Shown here piece after piece: positions 35,765-46,199 of a stretch of DNA of 64,000 nucleotides. Each line of letters starts with the position of its first letter. Positions within the stretch are counted from its first letter, which is position 1. The stretch is taken from the NCBI RefSeq assembly GCF_004324755.1, contig NZ_SDMQ01000001.1:372001-436000 (forward strand). The letters run 5' to 3'. A program made the translations under genes and the position numbers. This DNA is from Propioniciclava sinopodophylli (GTDB taxonomy: Bacteria; Actinomycetota; Actinomycetes; Propionibacteriales; Propionibacteriaceae). The notes below the pieces were generated by a model. That model did not search any database. It worked only from the letters and a program-made list of their open reading frames with translations, and was not told the origin of the DNA.

Positions 35765-37213
35765 GTGACCTCAGATTTCGCACGCCTCGGCGTGCCCTCC
35801 TCGCTCGTCTCCGTCCTGAACGAGCGTGGCATCCAGACCCCCACCCCGATCCAGGCGGCCACGCTGCCCGACTCGCTGGCCGGACGCGACGTCCTCGGCC
35901 GCGGGCGCACCGGATCGGGCAAGACCTTCGCCTTCGCGCTGCCCGTCGTGACGCGCCTGGCCGACCCGACCAACCCGACCTCGCGCAAGCGGCCCTCCTC
36001 GGGGCGTCCGCGCGCGCTGATCCTGGCCCCCACCCGCGAGCTCGCCGCCCAGATCGCCGAATCCTTCGAGGGGCTGACCAAGGCGTCCCGGCTGTCGCTG
36101 CTGACGATCTTCGGCGGCGTGAACCAGAACCCGCAGGTCCGCGCGCTGCAGGCCGGCGTCGACGTGCTGGTCGCCACCCCGGGCCGCCTGCTCGACCTGC
36201 GTGACCAGGGTCACCTGCGCCTCGACGCGGTCGAGGTGACCGTCATCGACGAGGCCGACCACATGAGCGACATGGGCTTCCTGCCCGGGGTCAAGAAGAT
36301 CCTCTCCGCCACGCCGGCGCGGTCGCAGCGCCTGCTGTTCTCGGCGACCCTCGACAACGCGGTGAACGTGCTCGTCAAGCAGTTCCTGCACGACCCGGTC
36401 GTCCACGAGGCCGACTCCGCGCAGTCCCCGGTGGCGACCATGGAGCACCACGTGCTCACCGTCAGCGCCGCCGAGCGCTCGGACGTCATCGCCGATCTCG
36501 CCGCCGCCCCGGGGCGGACGATCCTGTTCACCCGCACCAAGCACGGTGCCAAGAAGCTGGCGAAGCAGCTCAACGGTCGCGGCATCCCCGCCGTCGACCT
36601 GCACGGCAACCTCTCCCAGAACGCCCGCGTGCGGAACCTGGAGGCCTTCGACTCCGGCCGCGTCGAGACGCTGGTCGCTACCGACATCGCCGCCCGCGGC
36701 ATCCACGTCGACGACGTGGCGCTGGTCGTCCACGCCGACCCGCCCACCGAGCACAAGGCCTACCTGCACCGTTCGGGCCGCACGGCACGCGCCGGCTCGT
36801 CCGGCACCGTGATCACGATCGCCACGCCCGACCAGCGCGGTGACGTGCAGGGGCTCATGCGCGCGGCGAAGATCAGCCCGACCGTGACCGCGGCGTCCGA
36901 TGCGATCCTGCGTGAGCTCGCGCCGGGGGAGCGCCTGGTGTTCTCGGCGGCCGAGGTCGCCGACAGGACGCCTGCACCCGCCCAGCCGACACCGCCGAAG
37001 CGCGCCTCGGGGCGCGGAGGGCGTGGAGGCGCGTCGGCGCCCACGTCGTCCCGTCCGCAGGCCTCGCGCGGTCACCAGGCCCCCCGGGCGCAGCAGGCCC
37101 CGCGCGGGCAGCGAGGTGGGGGCACGGCCTCCGGCGCCGCGCCGAGCGGCTCGAACCGCGGTGCGGCCACCTTCTCCGCGTCGGCCGGGAGGGCCACCCG
37201 CCGCTCTCGCTGA
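35765..37213 (+). CDS. DEAD-box ATP-dependent RNA helicase
   Basis: 482 aa. The Q motif (FARLGVPSSLVSVLNERGIQTPTPIQ), motif I GRTGSGKT, motif II DEAD (VIDEADHM), motif III SAT and motif VI HRSGRTARAG are all present in a two-RecA core of about 370 residues. The last 110 residues are a low-complexity Arg/Gly/Ala/Gln RNA-binding tail. The GTG start at 35765 was chosen because the leader upstream lacks helicase similarity. A RhlE/CsdA-like enzyme for ribosome assembly or RNA decay. Confidence 0.93.
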   Translation: MTSDFARLGVPSSLVSVLNERGIQTPTPIQAATLPDSLAGRDVLGRGRTGSGKTFAFALPVVTRLADPTNPTSRKRPSSGRPRALILAPTRELAAQIAESFEGLTKASRLSLLTIFGGVNQNPQVRALQAGVDVLVATPGRLLDLRDQGHLRLDAVEVTVIDEADHMSDMGFLPGVKKILSATPARSQRLLFSATLDNAVNVLVKQFLHDPVVHEADSAQSPVATMEHHVLTVSAAERSDVIADLAAAPGRTILFTRTKHGAKKLAKQLNGRGIPAVDLHGNLSQNARVRNLEAFDSGRVETLVATDIAARGIHVDDVALVVHADPPTEHKAYLHRSGRTARAGSSGTVITIATPDQRGDVQGLMRAAKISPTVTAASDAILRELAPGERLVFSAAEVADRTPAPAQPTPPKRASGRGGRGGASAPTSSRPQASRGHQAPRAQQAPRGQRGGGTASGAAPSGSNRGAATFSASAGRATRRSR

Positions 37214-37234
37214 GTGGGAGCGGGCTTCGGGTAA

Positions 37235-37335
37235 CGAAGTGACGGTCAGCCGCCTCTGGAGTCGCGACCTGCCCTTCCGTTGGGCGGGAGGTCGGCGCAG
37301 TCACGAGATTGAGAGGCGGCTGAGCGTCACTTTCG
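37235..37335. repeat. Large imperfect inverted repeat after the helicase gene
   Basis: Left arm 37235-37257 (CGAAGTGACGGTCAGCCGCC...) pairs with 37312-37335 with two irregularities. The spacer contains a second stem, GACCTGCCC with GGGCGGGAGGTC. It may terminate the helicase transcript and overlaps the end of a decayed transporter gene. Confidence 0.7.
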
Positions 37336-38430
37336 TCTGGGCCGTCGTCCGGGCCCATGCGTGGCTGCCGGGCGCCGCTTTGCGCGCGACCGGGCGGGGC
37401 TTGGAGATCGTGAGCACGACCGCTGCAGCGCCCAGGCAGAGGGCTGCGGCGAGCAGCCACGCGTCCTGGTAGCCGCCGGTCGACGACCGGATCAGGCCGG
37501 CGACCGTGGCGCCGGCCCCCGCACCGATCATGTGTGAGGCGAACATCCTGCCGGAGCGCTCGAGGCCGAAGTGCTGGCGGCACAGTGCGACGGTCGGAGG
37601 ACCGTCGCGACCCAGTCGAGCCCGTAGAAGACGCTGAAGAACCACAGGCCCAGCCCGATGTCGGCGGCCATCACGACCGGCAGGGCGAACATGCCGAAGT
37701 CGTCGGCGGCCGGGATGAAGTGGGTCTGGATCAGCCCGTTGGTGCGCCAGCCGCACACGAGGAGGACACGACCACGGGCCAGAACGGCCAGCGGCCCAGG
37801 GCGTCCCTGAGCGTGCCAAGCGCCAGCGCCACCGGTCCCGGCGTGGGCCCCTCGGCGGGCTCGCTGCGCGGGTCGGGCGGGAGCGGGGCGTCGAGCGTGA
37901 GGTCGGCCGCGCCGTAGGGGCGCAGCCCCACGTCGGCGGGCCGGTCGCCCAGTAGCCAGTGCACGAACGGCACGAGGGCTAACGAGGCGACCGCGACGGC
38001 GCCCGCCGCCCAGCGTCAGCCCGGCCGGTCGGCGAGCACCGCGATGAGCGGCAGGAAGCTGAGCTGGCCCGTCGCGTTCGCCGCCGAGAAGATGTCCGTC
38101 TCAAAGCCGCGGTGGGTGTCGAACCAGCGGTTCGCCACGATCGCGCCGAGCACGAGCGCCATCGCGCCGGTGCCGACGCCGATGAAGACGCCCCAGAGGA
38201 TCCACAGCTGCCAGGCGCTGGTCATCACCGTGGTCAGGAGGCTCGCGACGCCAACGATGGTGAGGGGCGCCGCGACCGTCCGTCGGGCGCCCCAGCTCCA
38301 TGATCGCGGCGGCGAACGGTGCGGTGAGCCCGCAGAGGACGAGGTTGACCGACACGGCCCCGGACGTGACGGTCCGCGACCAGCCGAACTCGGTTTCGAT
38401 GGGCAGAAACAGCACCCGGTGGACGAGCGG
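37301..38430 (-). pseudogene. Decayed MFS transporter
   Basis: Transporter fragments continue across at least four frame changes on the minus strand. The N-terminal piece ETEFGWSRTVTSGAVSVNLVLCGL ends near 38290. It continues in another frame as LTTVMTSAWQLWILWGVFIGVGTGAMALVLGAIVANRWF (to 38016), then VHWLLGDRPADVGLRPYG, then HFIPAADDFGMFALPVVMAADIGLGLWFF, and finally AGATVAGLIRSSTGGYQDAWLLAAALCLG. The order matches a 12-helix monocarboxylate-type MFS protein, so this is one gene disabled by several frameshifts rather than several small genes. Confidence 0.85.
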
Positions 38431-38655
38431 GGGGCGTCAGTGTTCTGGGCGGGACGCGAGGCGCACATGCCCGCGCGCAAAATCGAGGTGGTCGACGTGA
38501 TCGGTGCCGGCGACGCCCTGTGCGCCGGCTACCTGTCCGCACGCTTGGACGGGCTCGACCCCGGAGCCGCGCTGGCGCGGGGCGTTGATGTCGCCGCGGC
38601 GTGCGTGGGGAGTGCGGGGGACTGGGAGGGTCTGTCCCACCGACACGTGGATTAG
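38425..38655 (+). pseudogene. C-terminal fragment of a PfkB-family sugar kinase
   Basis: The readable part is VEVVDVIGAGDALCAGY-like (actual EVVDVIGAGDALCAGYLSA) followed by DGLDPGAALARGVDVAAACV and GDWEGL. This is the last 75 residues of a ribokinase/2-keto-3-deoxygluconate-kinase type protein, including the GAGD catalytic-base motif. The N-terminal three quarters are missing: upstream sequence belongs to the oppositely oriented transporter remnant. It must be a deletion scar. Confidence 0.8.
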
Positions 38656-38689
38656 GGGCCAACAAGTGGAGTACTGGGGGCGCACTAAA

Positions 38690-38710
38690 GTTGAGTCTGA
38701 TGTACTCAAC
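38690..38710 (+). promoter_or_regulatory. HAIR operator upstream of clpB
   Basis: TTGAGT-N7-ACTCAA at 38691-38709, identical in arms to the first dnaK box, places clpB in the HspR regulon. It lies 31 bases before the ATG. Confidence 0.9.
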
Positions 38711-38739
38711 TTATGTTCTCCACAGGAGGAACGCCCCGC

Positions 38740-41316
<2,577 letters not shown>

Positions 41317-41324
41317 TCCGGTCG

Positions 41325-41416
41325 ACCCGCAGGGCCGACACTCGACCCCTCCCGGAGGTGCTCCGGGAGGGGTCGAGTGTCGTTCGTGCGGTTGTCCACA
41401 GGGGTGGGCTGCGGGT
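41325..41416. repeat. Hairpin repeat, family E copy 1 (terminator after clpB)
   Basis: A perfect 21-bp stem (CGACACTCGACCCCTCCCGGA, 41336-41356, with 41362-41382) has loop GGTGC. It is flanked by ACCCGCAG (41325) and, further out, CTGCGGGT (41409). A second member with the same flanks lies at 42002-42070. Confidence 0.85.
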
Positions 41417-41453
41417 TCTTCCGGGTCGCGGCGCGTCCTGCTGGGATGGATCC

Positions 41454-42059
41454 ATGCACCTCACCGGGCGCGCTGCGGCCGAGATCGGGGGCTGGACCGA
41501 CCTCGGCCGCCCCACGGCGCTCGACGTCGCCACGCCGCGGGTGCACGACGCCTGCCGAGGCGTGTGTCTCGAGCGGCGCCGGATTCCGCGCAGCCTGGTC
41601 CGGACGGTGGACGGGGTGCGCATCACCACCTTCCCGCTGACGGCGCTCGACCTCGTGCGCGACCGGCCGTGGTCGCGGCTGGAGTGCGCGGCCCACGTCC
41701 TCCTGCGGGACGCCGCGATCACGGGCTGGCGCGCGAACAGGGCGATCTCCGCGGGCCCCGGGGACCGGATCGGGTATGGCGACCTGGTGTTCGAGGACCT
41801 GTGGCTCGTCGTCGAACTCGACGGTGTCGGCCACCACTCCGCCGACGGGGACGCCGCGCGCGACCGGGCGCGTGACCTGCGGATGGCGCGGCTGGGGTGG
41901 GAGGTGTTGCGCCTGGGGAGCGCGGTCGTGTTCAAGACGCCCCAGGAGTTCGTCGCGATCGTGCGTGACGTGCTGCGGACGCGGGAGCGACGGCGACCGA
42001 AACCCGCAGGACCGACACTCGACGGCCCCCGGGAGGCATCCGGGGGCCGTCGAGTGTAG
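41454..42059 (+). CDS. DUF559 domain protein (Vsr-like nuclease fold)
   Basis: 201 aa. The C-terminal half has VVELDGVGHHSADGDAARDRARD and LGWEVLRLG, the conserved DUF559 pattern related to very-short-patch endonucleases. The N-terminal half lacks a full winged-helix module, so the gene may be N-terminally shortened. The last 20 residues are encoded by the family E hairpin, and the TAG stop lies in its right arm, so the true C-terminus may have been replaced by repeat insertion. Function unknown. Confidence 0.65.
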   Translation: MHLTGRAAAEIGGWTDLGRPTALDVATPRVHDACRGVCLERRRIPRSLVRTVDGVRITTFPLTALDLVRDRPWSRLECAAHVLLRDAAITGWRANRAISAGPGDRIGYGDLVFEDLWLVVELDGVGHHSADGDAARDRARDLRMARLGWEVLRLGSAVVFKTPQEFVAIVRDVLRTRERRRPKPAGPTLDGPREASGGRRV

Positions 42060-42070
42060 GCGCTGCGGGT
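42002..42070. repeat. Hairpin repeat, family E copy 2
   Basis: Outer arms ACCCGCAG (42002-42009) and CTGCGGGT (42063-42070) enclose an 18-bp perfect stem ACACTCGACGGCCCCCGG (42015-42032 with 42040-42057). It overlaps the end of the DUF559 gene and abuts the stop of the P-type ATPase, serving as a likely bidirectional terminator. Confidence 0.85.
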
Positions 42071-42071
42071 A

Positions 42072-43964
42072 TCAGGCCACGGCGACGACCTCCGCGGGAC
42101 GTGAGGCCTGCTGCTCAGCCGGGGTCGCGGGGCGGCGGGCGGCCCGCAGGAGGCGCATGCCGTTCAGGATCACGACGATGACGGACGCCTCGTGCACCAG
42201 CATGCCGATGGCCATGGTCACGCCACCGAGCAGGACGCCGGCGAGGAGCGTGCCGACCGTGATCATGGCGATCCAGATGTTCTGGCGCATCACCGAGATG
42301 GTGCGGCGAGCCAGGCCGATGGCGTGCGCCACCTTGTCGAGCCGGCTGGTCATCAGGGCGATGTCGGCGGTCTCGACGGCGAGCGGTGAACCGGCCGCGC
42401 CCATCGCGATGCCCACGTCGGCCAGCGCCAGGGCGGGGGCGTCGTTGACGCCGTCGCCGACCATCGCGACCTTGAGCCCCTCGGCCTGAAGGGCGCGCAC
42501 GGCGTCCAGCTTGTCCTCGGGGAGGAGCCCGGCACGGACCTCGTCGATGCCGACCTGGGCGGCCACGGCGTTCGCGATCTCGGCGGTGTCGCCGGTCAGC
42601 ATGACGACCCGCTTCACGCCGGCGGCGTGGAGAGCGGCGACGACGTCGCGCGCCTCGTCGCGGAGGCGGTCGGCCACACCGATGGCGCCGATGGGCTGCC
42701 CGTCGAGGGCCACCAGCAGGGGCGTCCGGCCGTTGCCGGCCAACCCGGTGGCCGAGGCGTCGGCGTCTGGGGTGAGGCTGCCGCCCAGCAGGGCGCGGTT
42801 GCCGACGGTGACCGTGCGGCCGCCTGCCACGGCGATGATCCCTTGCCCGGGGACGGTGGTGACTTGGTCGGGCACCGCCGGCACCGGCAGGCCACGCTCG
42901 GCCGCGGCGGCGAGCACGGGGGCGGCCAGTGGGTGGCTGGAGCCGGCCTCGGCGCGGGCGGCCCAGGTGAGCACCTCGGCGTCCGTCCAGCCGTCGAAGG
43001 CGATGAGGTCGGTCAGCTCGGGGCGTCCCTCGGTGAGGGTGCCGGTCTTGTCGAACCCCACGGCGTCCACCTTGGCGGCGGTCTCGAGGAACTCCCCACC
43101 CTTGATCAGGACACCGTCACGGGCGGCGCGACCGATGCCGGCGACCAGCGCGACGGGCACCGAGATCACCAGGGCGCCGGGGCAGCCGATGACCAGCAGC
43201 GTGAGCGCGAGGGCGACGTCGCGGCTGATGAGGCCGGCGACCACGGCGAGCACGATGATGCCCGGGGTGTACCACGTGGAGAACTTCTCCATGAACTGTT
43301 GGGTGCGGGCCTTGGCCTCCTGCGCCTCCTCGACGCGGTGGATGATGCGGGCCAGCGTGGTGTCGGCACCCGCGCCGGTCGTGCTGACCTGCAGGAAGCC
43401 GTCCGTGACGATCGTGCCGGCGAAGACCTTGTCGCCCTCGACGCGCTCGGCGGGCATCGACTCGCCCGTGATGGACGCCTCGTCGATGGCCGCGTGGCCG
43501 GTCGCGATGGTGCCGTCGACCGGGACGGTCTCGCCGTGCTTGATGACGACGACCTCGCCGACCCCGACCTGGTGGGCCGGCACCTCGACCTGCTCGCCGT
43601 GCCGCAGGACGGTGGCGGTGGTCGGCGCCGACTCGATGAGACCGGCCAGGGCCGAGCGGGTGCGGGCCAAGGTGGCGTCCTCGAGTGCGTGGCCGATGGC
43701 GAACAGGAAGGTGACTGCGGCGGCCTCCCAGTACTCGCCGATGACGAGCGCGCCGATCATGGCGATCGAGACCAGCAGGTCGATGCCGATCGTGCGGGCC
43801 CGCAGTGAGCGGTACGCGCCGCGCAGGACGGGGATGCCGGCCACGACGGCGGCGGCGATCATCAGGGGGTCGGCGGCGACGGGGGCGACCTGGCCGGCCA
43901 GCCAGGAGGCGGCGATCAGCGTCCCGGACAGCGCCGGAACGGCCCAGCGATGGACGCGGGACAT
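42072..43964 (-). CDS. Heavy-metal translocating P1B-type ATPase, CPG-motif variant
   Basis: 630 aa. Membrane helices, actuator domain (TGES), phosphorylation site DKTGTLTEG, the nucleotide-domain HP motif (SSHPLA) and GDGVNDAPALA are all present. The ion-path motif in the sixth helix reads CPG (VIGCPGALVIS) instead of CPC, so metal identity cannot be assumed. No N-terminal metal-binding domain is fused; the HMA protein encoded just upstream probably supplies it. GAGAGGAAA lies before ATG 43964. Confidence 0.93.
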   Translation of the reverse strand: MSRVHRWAVPALSGTLIAASWLAGQVAPVAADPLMIAAAVVAGIPVLRGAYRSLRARTIGIDLLVSIAMIGALVIGEYWEAAAVTFLFAIGHALEDATLARTRSALAGLIESAPTTATVLRHGEQVEVPAHQVGVGEVVVIKHGETVPVDGTIATGHAAIDEASITGESMPAERVEGDKVFAGTIVTDGFLQVSTTGAGADTTLARIIHRVEEAQEAKARTQQFMEKFSTWYTPGIIVLAVVAGLISRDVALALTLLVIGCPGALVISVPVALVAGIGRAARDGVLIKGGEFLETAAKVDAVGFDKTGTLTEGRPELTDLIAFDGWTDAEVLTWAARAEAGSSHPLAAPVLAAAAERGLPVPAVPDQVTTVPGQGIIAVAGGRTVTVGNRALLGGSLTPDADASATGLAGNGRTPLLVALDGQPIGAIGVADRLRDEARDVVAALHAAGVKRVVMLTGDTAEIANAVAAQVGIDEVRAGLLPEDKLDAVRALQAEGLKVAMVGDGVNDAPALALADVGIAMGAAGSPLAVETADIALMTSRLDKVAHAIGLARRTISVMRQNIWIAMITVGTLLAGVLLGGVTMAIGMLVHEASVIVVILNGMRLLRAARRPATPAEQQASRPAEVVAVA

Positions 43965-43989
43965 GGGGGTTTCCTCTCGGATCGTGGGA

Positions 43990-44220
43990 TCAGAACGCGG
44001 AAGGGCGGGCGGTGTAGCCGGCCTTCTTGATGGCGGAGACCAGCCCGTCGACCGAGGTGGCCGACTCGTCGTGGTCGACCTCGATGCGCGAGGTGGCGAA
44101 GTGGACGGTCGCATCGCTCACGCCCGGCAGCTTCGTCAGGATCTTCTCGATCTTGGAGACGCAGGAGGGGCAGGTGAAGCCCTCGGCGCGGAGGAGCGTG
44201 CGGGTGGGGGTTGCGGTCAT
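43990..44220 (-). CDS. Heavy-metal-associated (HMA) domain protein, CopZ-like
   Basis: 76 aa, one ferredoxin-like HMA domain with the metal site GFTCPSCVSKIEK (CxxC at about residues 18-21). ATG 44220 has GAAGGGAA upstream; the longer frame is rejected since it would overlap the divergent regulator. It sits 25 bases before the P-type ATPase gene in one operon and likely hands metal to the pump. Confidence 0.9.
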   Translation of the reverse strand: MTATPTRTLLRAEGFTCPSCVSKIEKILTKLPGVSDATVHFATSRIEVDHDESATSVDGLVSAIKKAGYTARPSAF

Positions 44221-44268
44221 GGTCTCGTTCCCTTCGTGTGGGCCGCGGTGGTGTCGGCCGATGTCTTG

Positions 44269-44310
44269 AAGGTAAGAAGATTCGGGGTTACGGTCCTTGA
44301 CGTGGATCAA
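44269..44310. promoter_or_regulatory. FNR-type box and minus-strand -10 of the HMA-ATPase operon
   Basis: TTGAC-GTGG-ATCAA (44297-44310) differs from the FNR consensus TTGAT-N4-ATCAA at one base. On the minus strand TACCTT (44274-44269) is a -10 hexamer. With a start near 44262 the box centre (44303.5) falls at -41.5, the class II activator position. Confidence 0.7.
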
Positions 44311-44994
44311 GTTTCCGAGCACGAGGACACCTGCGTCGCGCGGGTGCCGATCTTCCGCGGCCTGACACCCGCGCAGCAGCACGAGGTGGCCGGTTTCGCC
44401 CGCCCGGTGCGCGCGCCGAAAGGGTCGCTGCTGCAGGCGGCCGGGGCCGAGCAGAAGCGCCTGGTGGTGCTGCACTCGGGCCGCATCCGGCTGGTGCACG
44501 TCCTGGAGAACGGGCGCGAGCAGGTCGTCCGGGTCGCCGAGCCCGGGGACGCGGTGGGGGAGACGTCGTTCCTGCTGGGGCGGCGTCCGGAGCACTTCGC
44601 CTACGCGGACGCCGACGTGACGCTCTGCACGTTCGACCACGCCGACCTGGCCAGGCTCGTGGCGTCCTACCCGCCGATCGCCGTCCGCATGCTGCAGGTC
44701 GCCACCGAGCGCCTGCTGTCGGCCGAGCGCATGCTGGCCGCCTTCGCCAGCACCGACGTCGGGACGCGCGTGGCCGCCTACCTGCTCGACCAGCCCTCGG
44801 CGGTCGTGGACAGGCGCACCGTGGTCCGCCTGCCGATGGCGAAGAAGGACGTGGCGTCCTACCTCGGCACCACGCCCGAGACCCTCAGCCGCCGCCTCGC
44901 CGACCTCGTCGCCGACGGCGTCGTCGAGCTGTCCGGACGCCGCGAGGTGGTCATCCTGGACGCCGACCGGCTCGTGGAGCGGGCGACGCCGTAG
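44302..44994 (+). CDS. Crp/Fnr family transcriptional regulator
   Basis: 230 aa. An N-terminal cyclic-nucleotide-binding-like domain (RVPIFRGLTPAQQHEVAGFARP, EPGDAVGETSFLLG) and a C-terminal winged HTH (KKDVASYLGTTPETLSRRLADL) are present. A single Cys near the start (HEDTCVARVPIF) is not enough for an FNR iron-sulfur cluster, so the signal is unknown. The GTG at 44302 lies inside an FNR-type box, so autoregulation is likely; a later GTG at 44344 is an alternative start. Divergent from the metal-ATPase operon. The stop is TAG. Confidence 0.88.
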   Translation: MDQVSEHEDTCVARVPIFRGLTPAQQHEVAGFARPVRAPKGSLLQAAGAEQKRLVVLHSGRIRLVHVLENGREQVVRVAEPGDAVGETSFLLGRRPEHFAYADADVTLCTFDHADLARLVASYPPIAVRMLQVATERLLSAERMLAAFASTDVGTRVAAYLLDQPSAVVDRRTVVRLPMAKKDVASYLGTTPETLSRRLADLVADGVVELSGRREVVILDADRLVERATP

Positions 44995-45015
44995 CCCCCG
45001 GCGTCCGTCAGGGGA

Positions 45016-45180
45016 TCAGTGGCGGGCGTGCGGGCGGTAGGTGAGCAGCAGGTCTCCGCGCTCGGTGACCTCGTGGTCGACCAGCTCGAGGCGCTGCACG
45101 TCGTCGTGGCCGTGCATGAGGTCGCGGCCCATGGCGCCGTCGACCGAACTGAATAGGTGGGCGGTGAGCGTGCGGGGCAT
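45016..45180 (-). pseudogene. Internally deleted dihydrofolate-reductase-like (RibD C-domain) gene
   Basis: The 54 residues start MPRTLTAHLFSSVDGAMG, the N-terminus of the DHFR/RibD-C family, and then jump to QRLELVDHEVTERGDLLLTYRP, the C-terminal block of the same family. About 130 central residues are missing, with the reading frame preserved. A short peptide may be made but cannot form the fold. Confidence 0.75.
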
Positions 45181-45302
45181 GGGTCTACCTCCTGACGACA
45201 TTCTGGGGTCGGACGCCCCGGGTGCGCCATGGGGGGTCCCGCAGCGCGGCTCGGCTGGCTAGGGTCGTGAAGGTAGACGCCCGACGACGAGGAGGCCGCA
45301 GC

Positions 45303-46133
45303 ATGCCGTACGTGACGATCCCCGACGACACCCCGATCCAGCTGTACTACGAGGACTCCGGAGGTGACGGCCGTCCGGTCGTGCTGATCCACGGGTGGCC
45401 GCTGTCGACGGAGGCGTGGGCGGGGCAGGTCCCGACGCTGGTGGACGCGGGCTACCGCGCCATCGCCTACGACCGCCGCGGGTTCGGGCGTTCGGACAAG
45501 GCGCCGGACGGCTACGAGTACGACACGCTGGCGTCCGACCTGCAGCACCTGGTGACCGAGCTCGACCTGACCGGCGCGGTGTTGGTCGGGTTCTCGATGG
45601 GTGGTGGCGAGGTCGCGCGGTACATCGGCCGCTACGGCGAGTCGCGGCTGGCCGGCGCGGTGCTGGCCTCGGCGATCACCCCGGCGCTGTGCATCACCGA
45701 CGACAACCCCGACGGCGCCATGCCGATGTCCGGGTTCGGCGGGCTGCGCGACGAGTGCCGGGGCGACCGGGACGCGTTCGTGGAGAAGTTCATGACCTGG
45801 TTCTTCTCGAACCCGTCGGAGATGACGATCGGTGACGACCAATTCCGCGACGTGCTGCGTGTGGCCGCCCAGGGCTCCGACAAGGCGCTGCGGGACACGA
45901 TCATCGCGTGGGCCACGGACTTCCGCGAGGACGTCGCGAAGTTCACCGTGCCGACGCTCGTGATCCACGGGGACGCGGACAACAACGTCCCGTTCCCGGC
46001 GTCCGGCCAGCGCGCGGCGCAGCTGATCGAGGGCTCCCGCCTGCACGTGGTGGCCGGCGGGCCGCACGGCGTGAACGTCTCGCACGCCGACGAGTTCAAC
46101 GCCGTCCTGCTGGATTTCCTCGGCTCGCTCTGA
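45303..46133 (+). CDS. Alpha/beta hydrolase (non-haem chloroperoxidase-like)
   Basis: 276 aa. LIHGWPLSTEAW gives the oxyanion region, GFSMGGGE the nucleophile Ser (about residue 99), and LVIHGDADNNVPF and GGPHGVN supply the Asp and His, the typical layout of bacterial perhydrolases/chloroperoxidases. GAGGAGG precedes ATG 45303; a TAGGGT hexamer at 45260 could drive it. Natural substrate unknown. Confidence 0.9.
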   Translation: MPYVTIPDDTPIQLYYEDSGGDGRPVVLIHGWPLSTEAWAGQVPTLVDAGYRAIAYDRRGFGRSDKAPDGYEYDTLASDLQHLVTELDLTGAVLVGFSMGGGEVARYIGRYGESRLAGAVLASAITPALCITDDNPDGAMPMSGFGGLRDECRGDRDAFVEKFMTWFFSNPSEMTIGDDQFRDVLRVAAQGSDKALRDTIIAWATDFREDVAKFTVPTLVIHGDADNNVPFPASGQRAAQLIEGSRLHVVAGGPHGVNVSHADEFNAVLLDFLGSL

Positions 46134-46138
46134 CCGCC

Positions 46139-46175
46139 GAGGGCTTGGGTTCGGTGGGCCGAGGGCTTGGGTTCG
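46139..46175. repeat. 22-bp repeat, family C (two units, inverse orientation)
   Basis: GAGGGCTTGGGTTCG starts at 46139 and 46161, exactly 22 bp apart. It lies just after the hydrolase stop and just before the leaderless promoter of the next gene. Confidence 0.85.
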
Positions 46176-46199
46176 CCCGATCGCGGTAGCGTCGGGGCC

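Noticed and set aside
44302-44994. True oxygen-sensing FNR
   Set aside because: Only one Cys lies near the N-terminus and no four-Cys cluster set is visible.
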